A stretch of DNA of 64,000 bases from Alisma plantago-aquatica (lineage: Eukaryota; Streptophyta; Magnoliopsida; Alismatales; Alismataceae), in contig OY856409.1 of assembly GCA_963693085.1 (NCBI GenBank), positions 525,659,303-525,723,302 of the forward strand, given 5' to 3'. The notes beneath the pieces were generated by a model, which saw only the letters and a list, made by a program, of their open reading frames with translations, searched no databases and had not been told where the DNA came from. Positions 34,141 to 44,961 of the stretch are shown piece by piece (the first letter of the stretch is position 1; the number at the start of each line of letters is the position of its first letter). A program made the position numbers and the translations under genes.

Positions 34141-35726
34141 ATGGTGCGGACAGACGGAGCATCTTCTTCACGCGCGGCCCTATGGAGATCCCTGAGTTCA
34201 TTCCTCCGCCACCTGCATCGATTCCTCGTCCGAGGATTGTCCATCCTTCCGCAGAGATCCATAAGGTGTATGAGGAGCTGCTGAAGAGGAAGATTGAGCC
34301 CACCCGCTACATCGACCGGGACATGGTTCGTTACCTTGGGTTCGAGCCCAATCTTGCCTACGTTCTCAAGGGGCAGGCGAGACACACAGGCAAGATGCCT
34401 GATGAGTTGGAGTACCACGCCGACGGCCAGCCATTCTTCGGTGAATGGCCGACTTACAAGGAGCTCGTGGTAGAGTTCATGGCGTCATTGGACATCAATG
34501 TCGTGCCCAATGACTTGATCGCCACCGATAGAGAGTGGAAGAAGGGGCGTGTGTCGTTCAGACTCTACAACAACAACTATACTCTCACTCTCACCCATTT
34601 CAATTCGGTGTATAACTGGTATCATGACCCTTACCAACACCGGAGGCCAGACAACCAGACAGACTACGACGATATTTGCGCCCAGCTGGTTACTGTGCCT
34701 CCCGACAAATCCGTGAGCTACCACAACGCTGCAGTCGCCGACTTCGAGCATCCGTTTGTGCGGATTCTGCACCGCTTGCTCTGTACCACGCTTTTTGCTC
34801 ATGGCGACCTGTCTCTTAGCAAATTCTAGGAGACATATTTGTTCTTTCTGCATAAATTGTTGAAGCGCGAGGAGTGCAACTGGGGCGCGTTCTTCTTGAC
34901 GCGCGTGTTTGCTGTGAGGAGGAGTACACAAAAGTCTCCTATCCACTTTGGAGGGCTCATCACACCGCTGACCCTCTACCTTGGGTTAGATTTCTCCCAG
35001 CTTACTCCACTTTCCAACAGGAACAAGGTCAACCTCAATCATCTGCACCGTTCCCACCTCCTTCTGCTCTCTGATGGCTTGGCTTATGCACATTGCCACA
35101 TCAATCAAGAATATCAAGAATGTGCACTTCCCGACCCCGTCTTCAACATCGAGGGAGCTCATCATTTCTGGTGGCCTATCATCGCCATCGACGACTCTGA
35201 TGAAGACAACGATAATGACGACAATGATAATGATGGCGATGAGCATGAAGAGGAAGAGGAGGCTTTCACTCCTCTTCGGGCACGAGTAGCACCCTGGAAG
35301 TGTCCCCATTTCCACCCGAGTGAATCATCATCTTCACAGCCTCCGCCACCTCAGCCCTCTCATCAAGGAGAGGATGTCTATTCGATGCAAGGAATGTACT
35401 CGATGCTGCAGGAGATTCATCATACCCAGCAGAAGAATACAACATCCTACGTCGGTATTCAGGATACCATGAACCGACTGTTAGAGAACCAGAGGGAAAT
35501 TTTCGAGAATGAGCGCCTCCTCCTCGACAACTAACAGAACATCCATGACATGTTGCATATGATGGAGATGCAGCAACAACCCTTCTACGACAATTACTGG
35601 AGCCAGAATTATTTTGGGGGGTATCCACAACCTCTACCGATGCCCCAATATGATCCGAGTTTCCAGGGGCAGTACCCATCATGGGACCCCACAGCCCCGC
35701 AGTACCCGCCTCCACCTGCAGAATGA
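34141..35726 (+). pseudogene. A2 post-pol ORF (ATHILA ORF-1-like), decayed
   Basis: Homologue of the A1 protein. ATG at 34141 opens MVRTDGASSSRAA, after which a small deletion (about 34178-34185) puts the start out of frame with the body; the body reads in the frame open from 33984. Landmarks: MEIPEF, DELEYHADGQPFFGEW, SFRLYNNNYTLTLTHF, HFGGLITPLTLYLGLDFSQL, an acidic D/E run near 35190-35265, PPPQPS, then a long Q/E/M-rich probable coiled coil and a tyrosine/proline tail. In-frame stops at 34827-34829 and 35532-35534 both replace CAA codons of A1. The final stop is at 35724-35726. No membrane segment or signal peptide is visible. Its role is unknown; nucleic-acid or chromatin binding is only a guess from the charge pattern. 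Confidence 0.78.
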
Positions 35727-37327
35727 TCGGTATCACTGTTCCACCTTTTAAGGTTGTTTTTTACTATGAGGCCATAATCGAATTCAAGCTTGGGGGGGGA
35801 GTTGGAACAACTTCTATCCTTTATTTTTCCTAGTTTTTAGTTTTTAGTGCTTTGTCTTTTGTTATTTATTTCTCTTAGTTATTAGTTTGTTTTTAGGATC
35901 CACACTCTATCTAGTGTAATTGTGGATGTCTAATGTCATATGTCATCTCGTTGTTTGTACATGGGAATTAGGGGTAAATTTGAAATTTTTTTAGTGCTTT
36001 TGCAAGCTTGTGTTGTTCAACTTTAAGCACATGACTTAAGAAAATAATTGAGTTTGTCAACTCTAAAATAGGAAACCACAACTGTACGTTACTATGATTC
36101 ATGAAGAGTGGACGGAATTGGTTGTTTGAGCCTAAACTGACCAAATGATAATGAGACCTTAATTTGAAATAAGAGAGAGAAACCTCTTAATTACTACACA
36201 GGTCAGTAAGGAGGGAGACATAATATTTTCCAAAGGTTTAGTCAATTAATCTTGTGATCTATCCACCTCATTGTTTTCATACTCCACCATAAGAACTAGA
36301 AGCACATTACGGTTTTCATCTCTTTGATTGCATCCCATGTAGATAGGTCTTGCATTGCAACTATTTTCACATATTTGTGCATGAAAATAAGAAAAAGATA
36401 GAATAGTTATACATGCACATTATCCTTAGGTGAGTGTCATTTAGTTGCATAACTATCATTTTGTAGCTGCATTCACATTTTTTTGTGCATATAGTACATC
36501 ATGCATCTTATGTCTTCTGAAACATTAAAGGTGATGAACTTGTTACATACCTTTTGAATGCTTCAAATGTATAAGTTATGTAGCAATAAGTGAGCCTGAC
36601 AAATAATTCATTATCAGCTATGAAAATAAGGGCTTGAAAAAAAAAGTTGAAAATTAAAAAAAGTTTTGAAAAAAGAAGAAGAAAAGAGAATTGAGAAGTA
36701 AGTAGGAATGAGAGGGATAAAGGAACCTGTTCTCACTTGCATACTAAGAAGAATAAGCACATGGTGTAGTTTCTTAGATATTCCATCTCACCTTGAGATG
36801 GAATGATAGTGCATGCATCATTCCACCCAAATGTAGGCATTAGGGCATTTTTATTTGCATATGCATCATTTAGGCCATTTTTGTCTTTGTGCATGTTAAA
36901 ACCGTATAATGCTTCCATTTCATCCACAACCACCCATTCCATCCACCCGTTGCTCGAATTGGTAGGCCACCGTGATTTTCTCCTCACTCATTAATACCAG
37001 GAGAGCTGCTTCCATCTAGATGGTAGTTAGGACGAGCAACGTAGATAGAAGATCACAAGATGCACCGAGTCTGGACCGGATGATTTTATTATGTTAACTG
37101 CCTTACATGATAGTGTTCATCAATTTTGAGGTAGATATCTTTTATGGATGATTATTGTTGCCTTTAGGGTAATTATCATTCGGTGGTTAGTGAGGGCCGG
37201 AATGTGAATTCTGGCGGGGATCATATAGCGCAGTCTGTTGTGATAATCTATTCTTTAGTTGACCCTCGCAATTCTATTCTAGAGTTTTGTTGCTCGAGGA
37301 CGAGCAATGTTCAAGCTTAGGGGAGTT
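35727..37327 (+). other. A2 3' noncoding spacer with two polypurine-like tracts
   Basis: First tract TTCAAGCTTGGGGGGGGA at 35783-35800 after the ORF. Second tract TTCAAGCTTAGGGGAG at 37310-37325 before the LTR, preceded by GAGGACGAGCAATG. The region is clearly related to the A1 spacer, but no plus-strand gene is seen. A minus-strand frame at 36733-36987 partly matches the one in A1. Confidence 0.7.
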
Positions 37328-38940
37328 TGATGCGATGATTTTGAGTCGCATTTATAGACTTTTTTTACTTGCGTTTTATGTGTTTATTGGTCACTTTGGT
37401 GGTTAATATTGCATAATTCACTTACTTTAGTCTATGATCCTTCTCAGTGTCAAATCTCTCTTATTTTATCATTTTGAGCATAAATGATTATAATTATAGG
37501 TTTTATCTCGGCTGATTTGGTTTTGTTGTGCAATTTCAGGAAAAACACATATCTGCAGATGTCGATACCATCGACATCAGTCGATACTATCGACACAGCC
37601 ACAGGAAGGCAGCCGCAAGAAGCAGCACATAGTCGATACCATCGACTGGGAAGTCAATGGTAGCGAGTTACCATCAGGTTGCCAGCGACCAGCCAGTCGA
37701 TACTATCGACACCAAAGTTGATACTATCGACACTTATAGCTTCAACGACGGAAAAGGGATAAAACTGATGCCTAAGGGTATCGATACCATCGACCTGTGT
37801 CGATGGTATCGAGTCAGCATCAGGCGGGACGACAGAAAAGAAAGAAGGCTTGTCGATATCGCGAGGGGTCGATACCATTGACCCGCGTCGATGGTATCGA
37901 CACCGTCAGATCATAGTTTGCTTCAGATCGACCCAAATCAAACGGTTGTGATATTTTGGCAACCTAACTCAGTGTTAATACCTAATAACGGCGACCATGA
38001 GTGATCCATCACGTCATTAGCCACTGCACACATCCCAAGAAGGTGTGGAGAGAAGGACGGAGCCCAGAAGCACGCCCCGACCGTTCCGGAAGCCAAAGAA
38101 GACGTTTTCCACCGCTGAAAGGCTGTAGATCGCGCACTCTACGCCGAGGAATGATTGGATCTTCTTCGTTCAGGGGTTTCATCAGTTTATCCACGTTTTT
38201 ATCCATGTTTCTCCTTTCTTCAATCATTTCTTGCTCTGAGATGAACATGTGGGGCTAATCCCCTTTATCTTTAGGACCGGGAGTAGCCCGGGGAAGCATT
38301 GTATGACGTTTTTATCATAGTAATTCACAATTTGTCTCTTAAATCCGTGGTATGATTTCATTTTCTCCATTATATTTTTATGCTTGGTCACCATAATGAT
38401 AAACTAATGCCCTTAATTACTTTGAAAGAAGAATTAACGGTTGAAAAGAGATGAAATTCACATTAATTAACAAATCCCTTGAACAAGGTGATGTACGGTT
38501 AATGGTGGAAACCCAAAGGTCGATTCTAATGCACATAGTTTAGGGTATATGTTACTACGACGGTGGAACCGACCTAGACTTAGGTAGTAAATTGTATCAC
38601 GACAGTGAACAATTCTGACTACATGCCACTACCCAGATTGAGAGATGAATCTGATTAACTATGTGGAAATTCATACAATGAAAACCCGCGGTGAAACCGC
38701 AATCCTAAAGATCTCCATTTGAATTGATTAAACTAAATACTTAATCGATTGCTCTATTTTATTTTATTTTCTTTTATTTTACAACACTTCTCATAAACTT
38801 TTAATTGGTCTAGCTGATTGCGAGTAGTTAGTAGTATTTTACCGATAATTTAGTGTCCCTGAGTTTTACTCGGGCCTCACAAGGGCCTATACTACATTGA
38901 CGCGTGCACTTGCGTTATACGCACGGTAAAATTTGCGTCA
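37328..38940 (+). repeat. A2 3' LTR
   Basis: 1613 bp with complete TGATGCG start and GCGTCA end. It is a close match to the 5' LTR, with scattered substitutions. Confidence 0.93.
37561..37901 (+). repeat. GTCGAT-NNN-ATCGAC palindrome array, A2 3' LTR
   Basis: Same number and order of sites as the A2 5' LTR array, with point differences (for example GATACCATTGAC in place of GATACCATCGAC near 37870). Confidence 0.95.
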
Positions 38941-40426
38941 AGCAATGGTATCCGGACAAGGAGGGTGAGTAGATCCCGACTCTTCGAGCTAGACAAGGTC
39001 AAATTGAGACCAAAGGAGGTAAAGACGGAGTCCAGGGAATGATTTTTCACACTCACAAGAAGCTGTGGTGCAGTAGATGAACGTCTGTGAAAGGCGACGA
39101 GGAGAGGGAAATTGGGTGTTACTTATATAGGCCAGTAGAGGGGTGATGTTACAGTTCAGATTGTGCGGAATAAGACAAGGAGTCCAATGGAGGAAAAATC
39201 ATGAAGAACGATCGAGAAATGAGGAAGCTAGAAGGAAAGGAAACTCGACCCTTACTGTACAGGGAGGGTCGCTCTCCTACTCAAGGTAGGAGATGAAGCC
39301 CCAGCCATTAGATCAAAAGTTTGGCGGCTCAGATCGCACATTAAATCAGAATAGGAAATCAAGATATGACAAAAATCAATATAAATCAATAAAGTGACAT
39401 AAAAATAATTTCTTTTTTCTCTTTCTTCGTTTGAGGGCTCAAACAATATCCAAATTAAGCCACATTTTTCTCATAATTTAAGTTAAACATGTAGATTCCG
39501 AAAATCAAATTAGATTTCACTTTTGGAAACTTTAGATATGTTATTTAATTTATTCTTTATTTCTCTTTCCTGATGCTTTAATGACTCATGGATTATCCAA
39601 ATTAGATAAAACTTCCTAAACAAGTTAACCTAAGTGTGTTGAATACAAATTTGCCTTTATTTCCAACTTTTGGTGTCATGAATTATATTTATTTATCAAT
39701 TACACCCTTTAGACAATTTTTCTCTCCTGTATATACCCATTAATCAAACATTATCCAAATTATTTGCAAATTTGCCCAAAGGCTTATTTTATGTTTATAT
39801 TATGAATTTGGAATTAGTATTCCAATTTGAGGGCATTTACTATTTTATTTCACTTTATTGGCCTAATTCCTATTTTCTTTTGATAAGGACATTAATATAT
39901 GCATTTATCTTCTAGTTTAGATGATACTTGGCCTTTAAGTTTCTTTTAGGTAAAGAAAATGAGACAGAGTGTTAAATTATCCTTGTGGGTTGCCGATGAT
40001 GATTTTTGGAACAATACATTGCTCATTATCTTCATTTATCCATTAAATCCCGAATTACCTCCAATTATTGCATTAATCATCTCCTTTATATATAGTTTGG
40101 ATTTTCTCTTCTTTTTCCTATTCTAAAAAGTACTAGAAAGTTCTTGGATGAAATATCTTATTATTTTTATTACTTAGTGACAAATTACTCTTTAGACCCA
40201 TTAATTAAAACCCAATTGGTGTATATGTGCATATAACCCTATATTAAGAATATATGGAAAATATTTATCCAATTAAGTTCCTTAATTTGTTATTATCGTC
40301 CAAATGAGTCATTATTAAGAACAAAGTATTTTGTATTCCCTTAATTACATGTATTAGCTTATCCTTGTTTGGATAAGTCAAAAGGGTAAAACTATTAGGG
40401 TAGGGTTCTAGATTTGGTATGTTACA
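38941..40426 (-). repeat. Giant LTR copy A, right part
   Basis: Resumes copy A at AGCAATGGTATCCGGAC and ends GTTACA. AT-rich and noncoding, matches 43091-44577 of copy B. Confidence 0.9.
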
Positions 40427-40810
40427 ACACACCACCCCTTAAAGGGATTTCGTCCTCGAAATCAAAACATCTATAAGATAACTTATCCACCACCCCTTAA
40501 AAGGGTTCATCTCAACAAGTCAAGCTAATCATCATCAAGGTATTAAGACTACCCACATATATTTTAGTTATGAAAGTTTTTGAGTTTTATGTTTCTCATG
40601 TATCCATCTAGAAGTCATACCATCTAGGGCTGTCTTTTAGGTCCTCATGTCTCTAAACTATCAACCCTACATGATCATACAAAAGTCATAAGGTTTTTTG
40701 CACAAGGCAAGGATACTAGGTATAACAAACCTAAGGTAAATGTAAACATCCTAAGGGAGACAAGTTTGAAATAGTTAGATAACCGACTGCTAGTGGCTCT
40801 GATACCATGC
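40427..40810 (-). mobile_element. First short interior of the giant-LTR array
   Basis: 384 bases. The right side carries PBS complement GGCTCTGATACCA (40795-40807). The left side carries the polypurine complement CCACCCCTTAAAG beside ATTTCGTCCTCGAAAT, the end signature of Tekay-like gypsy elements on the minus strand. No ORF. Confidence 0.85.
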
Positions 40811-43800
40811 TGTAAAGAAGTGAAACCACTCCTCTTCTAGAAAGAAAATATCACATCCCTTGAACCAAACACCACAATTTTTTTTACCAAAGGGATGGAG
40901 ACCAATTCAATCAACATGTATGTATCATTACACAATGAGTAGCAGAGAAAAATATCATTATCTAACAATTTACAAAGTATGATAATATAATACATCACTT
41001 TACCACACATGGGTTTCTAAAAGGAAAACTAAACATATAAGCCAAATATCAAGTAGAGGGTCATCTAACCACCTCTTCAAGTCTCCCAAAGGATCAGCTA
41101 CAAGGCTGATGTTGGGTTCACCTCTCCTTGGTTAAACCTGGGGTTGGAAGCATACCCCACAAAAGAAGAGAAGAAAAGAAATACATTAGCAAAAAGCTGG
41201 TATGCGTATGCTAAATGAAACTTTGAGAATTTTAAGCAATAAGGACATCAAATGTAGAATGATTCCCATACAAGAGATAAGGACTACCCACATGGGCATA
41301 AAAGAAAAGAAACATCATAACTTGATAAAAGAGGATACTTGCCATAAACAAATAATAAAATTTGTGCAACAAAAGCACATAGATGGGTAGTAGGGCACAC
41401 ACCCCACAAACATCATGAACATGTATGCATGTGAGATAAGCATAGTCCTAGAACAATATAAACACAAAGGTGGCCAAGGCTTCACATCCTTGAAAACCTG
41501 ATAAAGAATGACTCACCGTCAAACTCCCAATATACATAAAAGTTGAGACAAGGCTTCACATCCTTGAAACCCGGGTATGGGGCACCACCACCACCATCCC
41601 ATAAACAAAAAGGGCACACACCCAAAAACCAAAGTAATTTACATTATTCTAGTGCTACTAATTCACATTGCATGTAAATATAGAGGCAAGTAAATAGTTT
41701 AGTCAGAAGATGAAACAAAGGTTGCCATCACACAATGGACAACACATACAATATAACATCCAATTCAAAGTGGCACATATCAATATAAGAGACCAACATG
41801 CACCAAGGCAACAAGATAAGTTATCAAGGAAATATCCAAGTCCATAACAAGAAAAATAGTTGACACGAACCATGATATCAAAAGATAAGACATATTGTGT
41901 AGGCAAAAATTCAAAAGAGCGATAAGTAGGTGAATTTCTCAATATGGATATAGGGGATACAACATACCTCAAATCAGAGTCCAAACTGCAAAGCACTCCT
42001 AAATCCAAGTCTAGATCACCAAAAGCCTATTAAACACATATATAGATTTTATGTCAATTTTGTATACTTTAACCAAACCCTAAAAACCACCTTTTATTAT
42101 TATGTGAATTAGGTTATGAAAGCCAAGCCACATTATATATTAAGTTATTAGGATTCCAAAACATATTTTATTATATTTTTTAGACTTATAGATAATTAAT
42201 TATGATTTTTACAAGTTAATTCATCCTTAATTAGATCCATTGAAACACCTAATATTAATATTTAGATTCTATTATCAAAACATATACCATCAGTTAGATC
42301 TTATTTTTTCTGATTCCAACGAATATTTTTACATATTTTTCTGATCACGAAGTAATTAGTTATGAAATTTTTAAACGCGACCAATCAGATAATTTCACGT
42401 AACAAATTTGCATCGAAATTGGATCGCAGGAGAGGGTCCCACATGACTTGGCCCAATTACAGCCGGCCAAGTCACGGGTCAATCCCTCACAAGACCTCGA
42501 CTAAAGGAGGTAGACATAATCTGTGAAAAGACAAAAATACCCCTCGAACAAAAAACAAATAAGAAGGGGAAACAAGAGGGTAGAAATGACAGAACACATG
42601 GAACATTGTTCTTCGTTGAACCATCCGAAGCAGATGAACTGGAGCACGTAGCCTCAATCAAAACCTGAACACTGAATATTGATTCGAGGAAATAGCAGTG
42701 TCGTTGAGTTCTTAAGACCAAGACAAATCCAATGACCCCTGCCAAGGACCAAACTCCGACCGAAGGAGGCAGAACCCAAGTTCCGCCATAGCCCGAAAGC
42801 ACGAGAGCAGCTGGAGAGAAACCTAGAGCAACAATGGTGAAACGTGGCGAAGAAGAAGAAGAAGAACTCGCTCAGTCGAAGCTACAAAAGCAAAAAGACG
42901 ATCAAAAATGGAAATAGAGCAAACAGAGAACCTCTCCAGAGTTGACAAAAGTGTAGCTAACGACACTCTTACTAATAGAGAGGTAGGGCGAACCATAGAT
43001 CAAGGTGCAAAAAGGAAAAGGCCGAAGGAGGTCTAGGGATGCTCACTGAGTTTCCAATTGGTCAGAGATGATAGAGGAAGCAAAGATGGAGCAATGGTCG
43101 TCGGAGAAGGAGGGTGAGTAGGTCCCGACTCTTTGAGCTAGACAAGGTCAAATTGAGACCAGAGGAGGTAAAGACGGAGTCCAGGGAAAGATTTTTTTTT
43201 TCACTTGTAAGAAGCTGTGGTGCAGCAGATGAACGTTGTGAAAGGTGACAGGGAGAGGGAAATTGGGGATTACTTATATAGGCCAGTAGAGGGGTGATGT
43301 TAGGGTTCAAATTGTGCAGAATAAGACAAGGAGTCCAATGGAGGAAAAATTGTGAAGAGCGATCGAGAAACGAGGAAGCTAGAAGTAAAGGAAACTTGGC
43401 CCTTACTATACATGGCGGGTCACTCTCCTACTCAAGGTAGGAGACGATGCCCCAACCATTAGATCAAAAGTTCGGTGGCTCAGATCGCACATTAAATCAT
43501 AATAGGAAATCAAGGTGTGACAAAAATCAATATAAACCAATAAAGTGACATAGAAATAATTTCCTTTTTGTCTTTCTTCATTTGAGGGCTCAAACAATAT
43601 CCAAATAAAGCTAAAATTTGCTCATAAGTTAAGTTAAACATGTAGATTCCAAAAATCCAATTAGATTTCACTTTTGGAAACTTTATATATGTTATTTAAT
43701 TTATTCTTTGTTTCTCTTTCCTGATGCTTTAATGACTCATGGATTATCCAAATTAGATAAAACTTCATCCACAAGTTAACTCAAGTGTGTTGAATATGAA

Positions 43801-44577
43801 TTTGCCTTTATTTCCAACTTTTGGTGTCATGAATTATATTTATTTATTAATTACACCTTTTAGAAAATTTCTCTCTCGTGTATATGCCATTAATGAAACA
43901 TTATCCAAATTAGTTGTAAATTTGCCCAAAGGCTTATTTTTATGTTTATATTATGAATTTAGAGTTAGTTTTCCAATTTGAGGGAATTAACTATTTTATT
44001 TCACTTTATTGGCCTAATTCCTATTTTCTTTTGATAAAGACATTAATATATGCATTTATCTTCTAATTTAGATGATACTTGGCCTTTAAGTTTCTTTTAG
44101 GTAAAGAAAATGAGATTGAGTGTTAAATTATCCTTTTGGGTTGCCAATGATGATTTTTGGAACAATACATTCCTCATTATCTTCTTTTATCCATTAAATC
44201 CCGAATTACCTCCAATTATTACATTTATCATCTCCTTTATATATAGTTTAAATTTTCTCTTCTTTTTCCTATTCTAAAAAGTACTAGAAAGTTCTAGGAT
44301 GAAATATCTTATTATTTTTATTACTTAGTGACAAATTACACTTCAGACCCATTAATTAAAACCCAACTGGTGTATATGTGCATATAACCCTATATTAAGA
44401 ATGTATGAGAAATATTTATGCAATTAAGTTCCTTAATTTGTTATTATCGTCCAAATGAGTCATTATTAAGCACAAAGTATTTTGTATTCTCTTAATTACA
44501 TGTATTAGCTTATACTTATTTGGCTAAGTCAAAAGGGTAAAACTATTAGGGTAGGGTTCTAGATTTGGTATGTTACA
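40811..44577 (-). repeat. Giant LTR copy B, full length
   Basis: 3767 bp, TGTAAAGAAG...GTTACA, the only uninterrupted full-length copy. No recognisable coding region. Confidence 0.92.
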
Positions 44578-44961
44578 CCACACCACCCCTTAAAGGGATT
44601 TCGTCCTCGAAATTAAGACATCTATAAGAAAACTTATCCACCACCCCTTAAAAGGGTTCAACTCAACAAGTCAAGCTAATCATCATCAAGGTATTAAGAC
44701 TACCCACATATCGTTTAGTTATGAAAGTTTTTGAGTTTTATGTTTCTCATGTATCCAGCTAGAAGTCATACCATCTAGGGCTATGTTTTAGATACTCATG
44801 TTTCTAATCTATCAACCCTACATGATCATCCAAATGATATAAGGTTTTTTGCACAAGGCAAGGATACTAGGTATAACAAACCTAAGGTAAAGGTAAACAT
44901 CCTAAGGGAGACGAGTTTGAAATAGTTAGATAACCGACTGCTAGTGGATCTGATACCATGC
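44578..44961 (-). mobile_element. Second short interior of the giant-LTR array
   Basis: 384 bases, near-copy of 40427-40810. PBS complement GGATCTGATACCA at 44946-44958, one base different from the first interior. Confidence 0.85.

Larger units (their letters stand above)
25264..38940 (+). mobile_element. Athila-like LTR retrotransposon A2, with gag, pol and post-pol ORF (decayed)
   Basis: LTRs 25264-26860 and 37328-38940. PBS at 26867-26884. Gag-pol lies in one frame from 27049 to 32208 and then continues with frame changes to 33215. A palindrome array is at 33392-33943, the post-pol ORF at 34141-35726, a spacer and PPT follow. The 5' LTR lacks its first five bases (TGATG). Comparison with the paralogous sites near 43086 and 45934 shows the host LTR stops at ..GCAAGGA and resumes at AGCAATGG, with TGG missing. 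There is thus no target duplication and a small deletion at the left edge. Nested in giant LTR copy A. Confidence 0.93.

Noticed and set aside
34141..35726. Calling the post-pol protein a viral envelope
   Set aside because: No signal peptide, transmembrane segment or glycoprotein features; only its position after pol is env-like.
41703..42008. 101-codon minus-strand frame in giant LTR B, partly shared with copy A
   Set aside because: Similarity comes from LTR copying; frame differs in start and end between copies and is absent from C.
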